From Clostridia bacterium (GTDB lineage Bacteria; Bacillota; Clostridia; Oscillospirales; Acutalibacteraceae): a DNA stretch of 6,291 bases. Of this stretch, positions 1 through 6,261 are shown one piece after another. The notes under the pieces are model-generated. The model made no database searches and was not told the origin of the DNA. It saw nothing but the letters and a program-made list of their open reading frames with translations. Both the position numbers and the translations under genes were made by a program. Location of the stretch: positions 1 to 6,291 of the forward strand of contig JAFRKM010000046.1 in assembly GCA_017431755.1 (NCBI GenBank), read 5' to 3'. Every line of letters starts with the position of its first letter. The first letter of the stretch is position 1.

Positions 1-1359
1 AATAAAAACATTACATTTTTGGACACTCCAGGTCATGAAGCTTTCACTACGATGCGTGCAAGAGGAGCCCAAATTACAGATATAGCTATTTTAGTTGTTG
101 CTGCAGATGACGGCATTAAACCACAAACAATTGAAGCCATAAATCACGCAAAAGCTGCAGAAGTTTCTATTATAGTAGCAATAAATAAAATTGACAAAGA
201 TGGCGCAAACCCCGAAAAAGTTATGCAGCAACTCACAGAACACGGATTAGTCCCTGAAGAATGGGGCGGCGATGTGCCTTGTATTAAAGTTTCTGCAAAA
301 AAGAAAACCGGAATTGATGAACTTTTAGAAATGGTACTTCTAGTTGCAGATATAAAAGAATTAAAGGCAAACCCGAACAGAAAAGCCAAAGGTACTGTTA
401 TTGAAGCAAAACTTGACAAAGGCAGAGGACCTGTTGCAACAATACTAATTCAAAACGGGACTTTAAAAATTGGAGATATCGTAGTTGCAGGAACTGCTGT
501 TGGCAGAGTGCGTGCTATGACAAATGACAAAGGTGAAAAAGTTAAACAAGCCGGTCCATCTGTCCCTGTGGCTATAACAGGACTTGACACCGTACCAACA
601 GGCGGAGACGTCGTTAACGCTGTTTCTGACGAAAAACTTGCACGTCAGCTTGTTGAACAAAGAAGAAATAACCTAAAAGAAGCCCAGTTTAACAGCAGAA
701 CCAAAATAACTTTAGATAATTTATTCGACCAAATGCAAGAAGGAGACATCAAAGAGCTTAAAATCATTGTAAAAGGTGACGTTCAAGGTTCTGTGGAAGC
801 TGTAAAACAATCACTCGAAAAAATTTCGAATCCTGAAGTAAGAGTTCACGTAATACACGGCGCAGTAGGTGCTATTAATGAATCTGATGTAATGCTTGCA
901 AACGCATCTAACGCCATAATCGTAGGATTTAACGTACGTCCTGAGCCAAGCGCCGCTGAAACTGCTGACAGAAACGGTGTGGATATGCGTTTATACCGCG
1001 TTATTTATGAATGTATTGAAGAAATAACCGCCGCTATGAAAGGAATGCTTGCACCGAAAATCAGAGAAGCACAACTGGGTCGCGCAGAATGCCGCGAAGT
1101 TTACAAAATTTCAAGCGTTGGTACCATTGCGGGTTGCTATATTTTATCTGGTAAAATTACAAGAAATTCAAAAATTCGCGTTGTTCGTGATGGAATTGTC
1201 ATTTGCGAAGATGAAATATCTTCCCTTAAAAGATTCAAAGACGACGCCAAAGAAGTAGCACAGGGCTTTGAATGTGGTATAGGGCTTAAATCTTTCAACG
1301 ATATTAAAACAGGCGATATTTTTGAAGCATTTATAATGGAAGAATACAGAGAAGATTAG
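1..1359 (+). CDS. infB: Translation initiation factor IF2, C-terminal 452 residues (5' end outside window)
   Basis: IF2 is the GTPase that brings fMet-tRNA to the 30S subunit and promotes 50S joining. The frame is open from base 1, so the gene is cut by the window edge; the TTG at 19 is an internal Leu codon, not a start. Visible are the G3 motif DTPGH (window residues 8-12), G4 NKID (62-65) and G5 SAK (98-100) of the G domain. Next comes the beta-barrel domain II ([15 protein letters not shown] region, here [11 protein letters not shown]). The C1 domain carries [10 protein letters not shown] and GFNVRPEP, and the fMet-tRNA-binding C2 domain carries SLKRFKDD and ECGIGL. The N-terminal region and P-loop are missing. 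The C-terminus ([20 protein letters not shown]) reads like clostridial IF2. rbfA follows 16 nt downstream. Nothing suggests truncation or frameshift within the visible part. Confidence 0.98.
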   Translation, partial: NKNITFLDTPGHEAFTTMRARGAQITDIAILVVAADDGIKPQTIEAINHAKAAEVSIIVAINKIDKDGANPEKVMQQLTEHGLVPEEWGGDVPCIKVSAKKKTGIDELLEMVLLVADIKELKANPNRKAKGTVIEAKLDKGRGPVATILIQNGTLKIGDIVVAGTAVGRVRAMTNDKGEKVKQAGPSVPVAITGLDTVPTGGDVVNAVSDEKLARQLVEQRRNNLKEAQFNSRTKITLDNLFDQMQEGDIKELKIIVKGDVQGSVEAVKQSLEKISNPEVRVHVIHGAVGAINESDVMLANASNAIIVGFNVRPEPSAAETADRNGVDMRLYRVIYECIEEITAAMKGMLAPKIREAQLGRAECREVYKISSVGTIAGCYILSGKITRNSKIRVVRDGIVICEDEISSLKRFKDDAKEVAQGFECGIGLKSFNDIKTGDIFEAFIMEEYRED

Positions 1360-1375
1360 TTCGGAGGGGATTTTT

Positions 1376-1723
1376 ATGTCAAATCACAGAGCTGAGCATA
1401 ATTTTGAAAGTATTAAAAGAGAAATAACAGCTATAATCAGAGAAATGAAAGATCCACGTTTAAAAAGCGGATTTATAAGCATAATTAAAATTTCCAATTC
1501 GGATGACGGCTCAAGTTACAGAGTATTTGTAAGCTCTCTTGACGGGTTAGCTTCTGCAAAATCAGCTGTGGATGTTTTAAATTCTGCCAAAGGGTTTATT
1601 AAAAGTGAAATTGGAAAAAGGCTTAGCCTTAGGTACATTCCTAATCTTACTTTCATTCCAAGCGATACGATAGAATACGGCGTTAATATGTCTAAACGAA
1701 TTGATGAGCTTTTATCTAAATAA
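1376..1723 (+). CDS. rbfA: 30S ribosome-binding factor RbfA
   Basis: This small KH-fold protein binds immature 30S subunits and helps 16S rRNA 5'-end maturation, notably in the cold. The product is 115 residues, normal for the family. The family signature is clear: HR near the N-terminus, REMKDPRL (about residues 23-30), a central beta strand with YRVFVSSL, and a kinked helix around SAKGFIKSEIGKRLSLRYIPNL ending in LTFIPSDTIEYG. The ATG start is supported by GGAGG at 1363-1367, 8 nt upstream. It lies between infB and the DHH phosphoesterase gene, its usual place in Bacillota, and is probably cotranscribed with both. Confidence 0.95.
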   Translation: MSNHRAEHNFESIKREITAIIREMKDPRLKSGFISIIKISNSDDGSSYRVFVSSLDGLASAKSAVDVLNSAKGFIKSEIGKRLSLRYIPNLTFIPSDTIEYGVNMSKRIDELLSK

Positions 1724-1739
1724 GCAGAGGTAATGTTTT

Positions 1740-2687
1740 ATGGAAACACTTAAAAAAATAGCAGAAGCTTTAAGAAACAATGATTTCTTTTATATTCTTA
1801 CGCATATTTATCCTGACGGAGATACTCTGGGATCAGCATATTCTTTATGCGCAGCTTTACAAAAACTCGGCAAGCACGTCAAAGTTCTTACAGATGTTAA
1901 TTGCCCAAGTAAATTCGATTTTCTTAAAAACAACATCAAAGAAGAAGATTTTAATCCAAAATATATAATCTCGGTGGATATTGCAGAAAAAACGCTTATT
2001 CCAAGCAATTTAAAAAAATTTGAAAACAGCATAAATCTTTGCTTAGACCACCACATAAAAAGCACTATAAATGCTGATATAACTTACATCGACCATACGG
2101 CCGCTGCAAACTGCGAAATTATGTACTATCTTATAAAAGAAATGAATGTAGCAATTGACAGCAACATTGCCTCTTGCCTTTACACCGGTATTTCTACTGA
2201 TACAGGCTGTTTTAAATATTCAAACACTACCTCAAAATCTCATTTTATAGTGTCTGAACTTTTAAAATATAAATTTCCTATGGATACGATAAATGAAAAT
2301 CTGTTTATAAAAAAATCAAAAAAGAAAATTGAAACTGAAAAAATTTTAAATAAAAATTTGGAATTTTCTTTTAATAATAAATGCGCGATAACATACATCA
2401 CCACAGATGAAATGAAGTCAATAAATATAGGTGAAAATGAACTTGATGGAATCGCATCACTGCCAATATCAATAGAAAATGTGGATATCGGTATAACAAT
2501 GCGTGAAAAATCATGCGGCGAATACAAAATTTCCGTAAGAACATCAAACAAAATAAATGCAAATGATTTTTGTAAAAATTTTAGCGGCGGTGGGCATAGT
2601 CGAGCTGCTGGGTTTTCCAGCTTTGAAAGTATTTTTAAAATTAAAGAAAAAATAAAAAATATACTAACATTAAAATTTGGATGGTAA
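1740..2687 (+). CDS. nrnA: DHH/DHHA1 phosphoesterase, NrnA-type nanoRNase / pAp phosphatase
   Basis: Members of this family degrade 2-5 nt RNA fragments from the 5' end and dephosphorylate pAp to AMP, using Mn2+ in the cytoplasm. At 315 residues it has the usual length. The metal-binding set is intact: His22, Asp26 and Asp28 in THIYPDGDTLGS, Asp80 in SVDIA, the DHH signature at 103-105, and Asp154 in ISTDTG. The C-terminal DHHA1 domain carries the substrate-binding GGGHSRAAGF at 283-292. The ATG start has AGAGG 9 nt upstream. The gene sits between rbfA (16 nt gap) and truB (1 nt gap), the standard Bacillota arrangement. Activity as NrnA rather than a related DHH enzyme is inferred from family and context. 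Lys- and Asn-rich composition reflects strong AT pressure. Confidence 0.92.
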   Translation: METLKKIAEALRNNDFFYILTHIYPDGDTLGSAYSLCAALQKLGKHVKVLTDVNCPSKFDFLKNNIKEEDFNPKYIISVDIAEKTLIPSNLKKFENSINLCLDHHIKSTINADITYIDHTAAANCEIMYYLIKEMNVAIDSNIASCLYTGISTDTGCFKYSNTTSKSHFIVSELLKYKFPMDTINENLFIKKSKKKIETEKILNKNLEFSFNNKCAITYITTDEMKSINIGENELDGIASLPISIENVDIGITMREKSCGEYKISVRTSNKINANDFCKNFSGGGHSRAAGFSSFESIFKIKEKIKNILTLKFGW

Positions 2688-2688
2688 A

Positions 2689-3594
2689 ATGAACGGAATA
2701 ATAATAGTAAATAAACCTAAGGGATATACCTCTTTTGACGTTATAGCAAAACTTAGAAAAAAATTAGGTCAGAAAAAAATAGGACATATGGGAACTCTGG
2801 ACCCAATGGCTACAGGTGTATTACCAATTCTTTTGGGCGAAACAGCAAAATTTCAAGTTTATTCCTGCAACAATCAAAAAGGATACATCGCAAAAATACA
2901 ATTCGGAATAACCACCGATACGCTGGATATAACCGGAAAAATAACATCTAAAAAAGATTTTTTAATAGACGAAAAAAAATTAAAAAACACTCTGCAAAAA
3001 TTCACAGGGAAAATTTTGCAAGTACCTCCTATGTTTTCGGCAATTAAGCAAGGAGGGCAAAAACTTTGTAACCTAGCACGCAAAGGAATAGAAATAGAAA
3101 GACAGCCACGAGAAATTGAAATAAATTCAATTGAAATTCTTGATTTAGATAAAAAATCAGGTACTTTAGAATTAAAAGTAATTTGTTCGAAAGGCACATA
3201 TATCCGTTCCCTATGCAGTGATATAGGCGAATTTTTGGGTTACGGCGCAACTTTAACAGGTCTTGAAAGAATTTATTCAAATGGTTTTGATAAATCTCAA
3301 AGCATTGAGCTGAACACTATTCTTAATTCCTCAATTGATGAAATAAAAAATAAATACCGCTTCCCCACTGAATACCTGTTTAAAAACAATCAAAGCGCAA
3401 ATATAAGTCCATCACAAGCAAAAAGATTTCAAAATGGTGGTGCATTAATGCTAGAAAGAATAAATAGCACATCACCTTTTAAAAATCATAAGATATACAA
3501 AATTATTTGTAACAATAAATTCATAGGACTGGGCAAAACAAACCTCGAAAAAAACGAAATGCAAATACTTAAATGTTTACACTCGGCAGAATAA
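2689..3594 (+). CDS. truB: tRNA pseudouridine(55) synthase TruB
   Basis: TruB isomerises U55 to pseudouridine in the T-loop of tRNAs. The 301-residue product starts MNGIIIVNKPKGYTSF, the conserved N-terminal strand and helix. The catalytic aspartate is Asp38 in GHMGTLDPMATG. Further family motifs are VPPMFSAIKQGG and CSKGTYIRSL (166-173), followed by a PUA-like C-terminal tail. I chose ATG 2689, one base after the nrnA stop. A TTG at 2677 would add four residues and overlap nrnA, but it fits the family less well. GGATGG at 2679-2684 may act as a weak ribosome binding site, and translational coupling with nrnA is likely. Several A7-A8 runs lie inside the gene (for example near 2970) without breaking the frame. 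Confidence 0.96.
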   Translation: MNGIIIVNKPKGYTSFDVIAKLRKKLGQKKIGHMGTLDPMATGVLPILLGETAKFQVYSCNNQKGYIAKIQFGITTDTLDITGKITSKKDFLIDEKKLKNTLQKFTGKILQVPPMFSAIKQGGQKLCNLARKGIEIERQPREIEINSIEILDLDKKSGTLELKVICSKGTYIRSLCSDIGEFLGYGATLTGLERIYSNGFDKSQSIELNTILNSSIDEIKNKYRFPTEYLFKNNQSANISPSQAKRFQNGGALMLERINSTSPFKNHKIYKIICNNKFIGLGKTNLEKNEMQILKCLHSAE

Positions 3595-3624
3595 ATAAAC
3601 ATTTCAAAACATAAAAATAGTATA

Positions 3625-3635
3625 AAAGGCGGTGA
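3625..3635 (+). promoter_or_regulatory. Ribosome binding site that decides the ribF start
   Basis: AAAGGCGGTGA differs by one base from AAAGGAGGTGA, the full complement of the 16S 3' end. Its GGCGG core ends 7 nt before ATT 3640. No ATG, GTG or TTG lies at a suitable distance in the ribF frame, so the site points to an AUU start. Confidence 0.7.
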
Positions 3636-3639
3636 AATC

Positions 3640-4185
3640 ATTAAAATTTATAATCACATAGAAAAAAATTCTTTTCCTAAAGCAGTGGCTTTGGGATATT
3701 TTGACGGGATACATATTGGGCACAAAAAAGTTATTTTGGAAACAGTAAAATTAAAAAGCCAAAATCTAACCCCTACGGTATTTACCTTTAATAAAAACCC
3801 AAAAATGATTATCTCCAAAATCCCGGAAAACAACATATTTACAAAAAAAGAAAAAGAAGAAAAACTAAAAAGTCTAGGAATAGAGATTTTGTACATTGTA
3901 AACTTTTTAAAAATAAAAAATTTCTCCCCAGAAAAATTCGTTAAAAAAATTCTCTATGAAAAATTAAACACCAAAGTAGCTATATGCGGGTTTAATTATC
4001 ATTTTGGCCGCGGAGGCACTGCAGATGCAGAAGATTTAAAAAACATCTGTGCTGATTTTGGAATTGATGTAAAAATAATCAAACCGGTTCTATATAATAA
4101 AACCCCCGTTAGTTCCACACGAATAAGAAACGCTATAAAAGAAAACAACATCTTAGAAATAAACCAAATGCTTGGCAAAAATTAA
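3640..4185 (+). CDS. ribF: FMN adenylyltransferase (FAD synthetase) domain protein, short RibF without riboflavin kinase domain, probable AUU start
   Basis: The product is the N-terminal half of RibF, which transfers AMP from ATP to FMN to make FAD. Counted from the ATT at 3640 it has 181 residues. Diagnostic motifs are GYFDGIHIGH (19-28, the nucleotidyltransferase HxGH), CGFNYHFGRGG (116-126) and VSSTRIR (157-163). Standard bacterial RibF is about 300 residues, with a C-terminal kinase domain that follows directly after this point. Here the protein stops at residue 181 and a terminator begins at once. ATT is preferred as start because AAAGGCGGTGA lies 7 nt from it (core to start) and the frame upstream of the GTG at 3685 encodes the family-typical first strand (KIYNHIEKNSFPKAVAL). 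The GTG alternative gives 166 residues, has no Shine-Dalgarno, and clips that strand. The gene is last in the operon, 45 nt after truB. Function is confident; the start is probable. Confidence 0.88.
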   Translation: MKIYNHIEKNSFPKAVALGYFDGIHIGHKKVILETVKLKSQNLTPTVFTFNKNPKMIISKIPENNIFTKKEKEEKLKSLGIEILYIVNFLKIKNFSPEKFVKKILYEKLNTKVAICGFNYHFGRGGTADAEDLKNICADFGIDVKIIKPVLYNKTPVSSTRIRNAIKENNILEINQMLGKN

Positions 4186-4218
4186 CTCTTTATTCAGTTT
4201 TTGAATAAAGAGTTTTTT
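4184..4218 (+). terminator. Intrinsic terminator of the infB-ribF operon
   Basis: A perfect 13-bp stem (4184-4196 with 4202-4214) closes a GTTTT loop. It is followed by a T-run reaching 4218. The left arm begins inside the ribF TAA stop codon, so the coding region ends in the hairpin itself. On the opposite strand the same stem could back up termination of the convergent transporter gene, although its T-tract there is poorer. Confidence 0.9.
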
Positions 4219-4220
4219 AT

Positions 4221-4256
4221 AATAAGATAAAACAGCCACTTAAAAGCAACTGTTTT
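4221..4256 (-). terminator. Probable terminator hairpin after the CorA-type gene
   Basis: Reading the minus strand, AAAACAG (4256-4250) pairs with CTGTTTT (4235-4229) around a 14-nt loop. A T-rich tail (TTTTATCTTATT) extends to 4221. It lies 7 nt past the stop of the minus-strand gene. The 7-bp stem is modest, so termination may rely partly on the stronger hairpin at 4184-4214. Confidence 0.55.
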
Positions 4257-4262
4257 AATTAT

Positions 4263-5195
4263 TTATATCATATTTTTTCTTTTAAGTATTGCCCACGTTA
4301 TAACCATAGATACTGCCATTAATGCAAACGGAATCCATGCATATTCCATACCTGGAATCCCCGGGTTATTCATACCATATATTCCGGAAATTATTGTTGG
4401 AATAGAAGATATAAACGTTATAGATGCTAAAATTTTCATAACGTCGTTTAATTTATTAGAAATAAGCGTTGAAAGCATGTCCATTGTTCCAGTTAAAATA
4501 TTCAAATACGTTTCGGACATTTCAGTTGCCTGCTTAATTTCTATCATTACGTCTTCTAAAAGCTCTGTATCTTCCTCACCTAACCGCAGGTACCTACCCC
4601 TTGTTACTCTTCCCAACATAATACCTGTAGATTTAAGTGCTGCAGAAAAGTAAACCAAAGATTTTTCTATTTCTAAAAACTGAATAAGCTCTTTATTTTT
4701 CATGCTTTTTTTCAGTTCTTCTTCAACACGCTCGGTGATTTTATTAATTTGATTCAAATATTTTAAATATTTACTTGCTACCCTAAGAATCATTTGAAGC
4801 GCAAAACGATTTTTACATTTTGGATCGGTATCTTTTATCAAACCTTTTTCAAATTCTTCTATAATTGGCGTTTCTTTAAGGGATATTGTAATAATATTTT
4901 CTTCAGTAATAATTATACTAAGCGGGATAGTATAATACGTAAGATTTTTTCCCGATTTATTAACAACAGGATTATCTATTATAATAAGAGTATTATTTTC
5001 TTCTTTATCTATACGAGATGATTCATCTTCATCCAAAGACGCTCTGAGTACTTCTGATTCTATTTTAAAAGTAGATAAAAGATAACTTTTTTCTTGATCG
5101 CTAGGAGCTATACAACTAATCCAACAATCTTTTTCGTATTTATCTAACTCATTTATTTTTCCGTCGATAGCTTTATAATATCTAATCAGTTTCAT
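4263..5195 (-). CDS. corA: CorA-family Mg2+/divalent cation transporter
   Basis: CorA proteins are pentameric inner-membrane channels that carry Mg2+, and sometimes Co2+, Ni2+ or Zn2+. From ATG 5195 the product is 310 residues. It has a soluble N-terminal alpha/beta domain with the conserved LDEDESSR segment (54-61) and a long charged helical stalk. Then come TM1 (about 256-272), the pore signature YGMN (GMN at 274-276), and TM2 (about 286-304), ending in a short basic tail KRKNMI. The extracellular loop is NPGIPGMEYAW. Three starts are possible: GTG 5225, ATG 5198 and ATG 5195. The inner ATGs match the family N-terminus ([M]KLIRYYKAIDGK) and leave a leader of about 35 nt behind the predicted promoter. 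AAGGGG lies immediately upstream but unusually close. Cation specificity cannot be read from sequence. Confidence 0.9.
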   Translation of the reverse strand: MKLIRYYKAIDGKINELDKYEKDCWISCIAPSDQEKSYLLSTFKIESEVLRASLDEDESSRIDKEENNTLIIIDNPVVNKSGKNLTYYTIPLSIIITEENIITISLKETPIIEEFEKGLIKDTDPKCKNRFALQMILRVASKYLKYLNQINKITERVEEELKKSMKNKELIQFLEIEKSLVYFSAALKSTGIMLGRVTRGRYLRLGEEDTELLEDVMIEIKQATEMSETYLNILTGTMDMLSTLISNKLNDVMKILASITFISSIPTIISGIYGMNNPGIPGMEYAWIPFALMAVSMVITWAILKRKNMI

Positions 5196-5198
5196 CAT

Positions 5199-5204
5199 CC
5201 CCTT
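5199..5204 (-). promoter_or_regulatory. Possible ribosome binding site of the CorA-type gene, unusually close to the start
   Basis: Minus-strand AAGGGG abuts ATG 5198 and is 3 nt from ATG 5195. Such short spacing is suboptimal, so ATG 5195 is preferred. The alternative GTG at 5225 has only a weak TAAGA in front of it. Confidence 0.4.
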
Positions 5205-5237
5205 AAGATAATTATAAAAATCCACTCTTAATTTAAT

Positions 5238-5266
5238 ATAATATCACAATTTTAAATTTTCCACAA
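5238..5266 (-). promoter_or_regulatory. Predicted sigma-A type promoter of the CorA-type gene
   Basis: On the minus strand, TTGTGG (5266-5261) and TATTAT (5243-5238) are separated by exactly 17 nt. Transcription would begin near 5231. That is about 5 nt before GTG 5225 but about 35 nt before the ATG pair, which favours the ATG start. The AT-rich surroundings make chance matches common. Confidence 0.45.
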
Positions 5267-5296
5267 TACAAAAATCAAATTTTATCATTCAATTGC

Positions 5297-5311
5297 ATAT
5301 TTTCAAAATAT
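5297..5311. repeat. 15-bp AT-only interrupted palindrome between the two minus-strand genes
   Basis: ATATTTT-C-AAAATAT is a perfect 7-1-7 inverted repeat. It lies 25 nt past the stop of the secreted-protein gene and about 30 nt upstream of the predicted transporter -35. It has no T-run after it, so it is not an intrinsic terminator. It could be an operator with Fur/PerR-like geometry, but no known box sequence is matched. Confidence 0.35.
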
Positions 5312-5336
5312 TACTATTGATACAGACTAAATTATA

Positions 5337-6062
5337 TTATTCATCATCACTCTCATCAAAATTTAAAGGAGAAATTTGGATTAAGTTAATGCGATTTAAA
5401 ACATTACCTTTATCTTCATTTCTAATTATTGCAGTAAACTCATTAGCATAATTTAAAATCTCATTGCAAGCACTTCTAAAACGCATTTTGTGTACTTCAT
5501 TAACACGGCTTTCCGGAACTCCACAATATAATGCAATAAAATCAATGTGGTCATTAATATTATTAACCATATTTTCAATATAACTTATATTTGCACCCAA
5601 AGTTCCCCCGCGTTTCATTGGCGCCAAAGATTTTTTTGATATAACAAGGTTATAAAGTTTTCTCGTACGGCGATGGCCCTTTATCCTTGCCACTACTTTT
5701 GATTCCGCTTCAAACATTGCGCGACTCTGTCTAATTCTTTCTTGTTCTTGTTCTTGTTCTTGTAATTCATTATTCTCGAAAAAAATATTCTGACTTTCAT
5801 CAGTATCTTGACTTTCATCAGTATCTTGACTTTCATCAGTATTCTGGCTTTCATCAGTATTCTGGCTTTCATCAGTATCTTGACTTTCATCAGTACCCTG
5901 GCCTTCACCAATAATGTCATCTAAAGTATCATCTAGATTTTCACGAACAAAATCTTGATCTTTAAAAACATCTCGACAAACTGCTTTTGAAGTCACAAAA
6001 CCAGATAATGTAGCTAAACTACTAATTGCTAATGCTAAACTTAAAACTTTTTTTAATTTCAT
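5337..6062 (-). CDS. Secreted protein of unknown function with acidic TDESQ hexapeptide repeats
   Basis: I do not recognise the family. The 241-residue product begins with a Sec signal peptide: MKLKK, then a hydrophobic core at about 6-23, with likely cleavage after SKA (residue 27). C29 is not in a lipobox. The mature part starts acidic (DDTLDD). Residues 51-92 are seven hexapeptides: IGEGQG, then six TDESQ[D/N]. Residues 101-108 are (QE)4, leading into a charged, probably helical stretch. A basic patch follows (KVVARIKGHRRTRK, about 122-135), then a C-terminal region of about 100 residues with predicted helices around SYIENMVNNINDHIDFIALYCG and RFRSACNEILNYANEF. The tail is DESDDE. ATG 6062 is chosen over ATG 6083 because GGAGG (6072-6076) sits 9 nt before it and the signal peptide starts there. 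There is no LPXTG anchor or C-terminal membrane segment, so release outside the cell or noncovalent wall binding is likely. Confidence 0.85.
   Translation of the reverse strand: MKLKKVLSLALAISSLATLSGFVTSKAVCRDVFKDQDFVRENLDDTLDDIIGEGQGTDESQDTDESQNTDESQNTDESQDTDESQDTDESQNIFFENNELQEQEQEQERIRQSRAMFEAESKVVARIKGHRRTRKLYNLVISKKSLAPMKRGGTLGANISYIENMVNNINDHIDFIALYCGVPESRVNEVHKMRFRSACNEILNYANEFTAIIRNEDKGNVLNRINLIQISPLNFDESDDE
5739..5762 (-). repeat. Four 6-bp repeats encoding (Gln-Glu)4
   Basis: Four exact copies of TTCTTG (minus-strand CAAGAA) encode QEQEQEQE at residues 101-108 of the secreted protein. The unit length keeps the reading frame whatever the copy number. It lies 24 nt from the larger 18-bp repeat array. 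Confidence 0.9.
5787..5912 (-). repeat. Seven-unit 18-bp in-frame tandem repeat encoding TDESQ[D/N]
   Basis: Six near-identical 18-bp units fill 5787-5894 (plus-strand form ATCTTGACTTTCATCAGT and variants). A diverged seventh unit, 5895-5912, encodes IGEGQG. In protein order the last residues run D,N,N,D,D,N. At DNA level the order is type A (AGTCAAGAT ending), B, B (AGCCAGAAT), A, A, and a hybrid. This mosaic suggests duplication of blocks by slippage or recombination. Confidence 0.95.
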
Positions 6063-6071
6063 TATAATTTT

Positions 6072-6076
6072 CCTCC
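6072..6076 (-). promoter_or_regulatory. Ribosome binding site of the secreted-protein gene
   Basis: Minus-strand GGAGG lies 9 nt before ATG 6062. It falls inside the short extension that would be coded from ATG 6083, which argues that translation begins at 6062. Confidence 0.8.
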
Positions 6077-6139
6077 GATTCATTTATTTTTTATTAAAAA
6101 GTAATTTGTTTCACAAAAAATATATAGCAGTATTTCGTT

Positions 6140-6150
6140 ATTATAGCACA
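6140..6150 (-). promoter_or_regulatory. Extended -10 promoter of the secreted-protein gene
   Basis: Minus-strand TGTGCTATAAT matches the Gram-positive extended -10 element TRTGnTATAAT exactly. A recognisable -35 is lacking (CATTAA at 17 nt spacing), as is common for extended -10 promoters. Transcription would begin near 6133, giving a leader of about 70 nt before ATG 6062. Confidence 0.65.
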
Positions 6151-6241
6151 CAAAAAAGTATTTTAATGTTTTGCTTTTTTATATAATTATACAATTTATT
6201 ATGCTTTTTATCTTTAGCAATATAAACTATATCTTCTTATT

Positions 6242-6261
6242 TATAAACGCACCTCCTTTTT
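6242..6261 (-). other. Orphan near-perfect Shine-Dalgarno sequence without a canonical start codon
   Basis: Minus-strand AAAAAGGAGGTG (6261-6250) is complementary to the 16S 3' end over at least nine bases. Seven nt past GGAGG comes ATA (6244-6242), followed by AAT AAG AAG ATA and a TAG stop. The in-frame continuation past TAG is hydrophobic (FILLKIKSIINCIII) and ends at TAA. It looks like the start of a decayed exported-protein gene, an AUA-started mini-ORF, or a leader element. Nothing else in 6063-6291 resembles a gene. Confidence 0.4.

Noticed and set aside
2677..2688. TTG start for truB overlapping nrnA
   Set aside because: ATG 2689 gives the family-typical N-terminus MNGIIIVNKPKG, and GGATGG is better spaced for it.
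4186..4262. Frameshifted riboflavin kinase domain after ribF
   Set aside because: The 77 nt to the convergent gene are terminator hairpins, too short and without kinase motifs in any frame.
5196..5336. Mg2+-sensing riboswitch leader for the CorA-type gene
   Set aside because: The gap is about 110-140 nt, AT-rich, without conserved paired elements, and the predicted leader is only about 35 nt.
5787..5912. CRISPR-like array
   Set aside because: Units are directly adjacent with no spacers, are only 18 bp, and lie in frame inside a coding sequence.
5693..5920. Minus-strand 75-codon frame with LMKVKI/LMKARI repeats
   Set aside because: It is the out-of-frame reading of the 18-bp repeat inside the secreted-protein gene. 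It has no ribosome binding site, and its periodic residues simply follow the DNA repeat.
5976..5985. Lipoprotein signal at C29 of the secreted protein
   Set aside because: Residues before the Cys are SKAV, with Val at -1, which does not fit a lipobox; ordinary signal peptidase cleavage after SKA is more likely.
6063..6083. Start of the secreted protein at ATG 6083
   Set aside because: The GGAGG ribosome binding site would lie inside the extra seven codons, and the signal peptide begins naturally at ATG 6062.
6152..6180. Terminator hairpin (AAAAAAG paired with CTTTTTT)
   Set aside because: The 7-bp stem has one G-C pair and a 15-nt loop, too weak to support; it may be chance in A/T runs.
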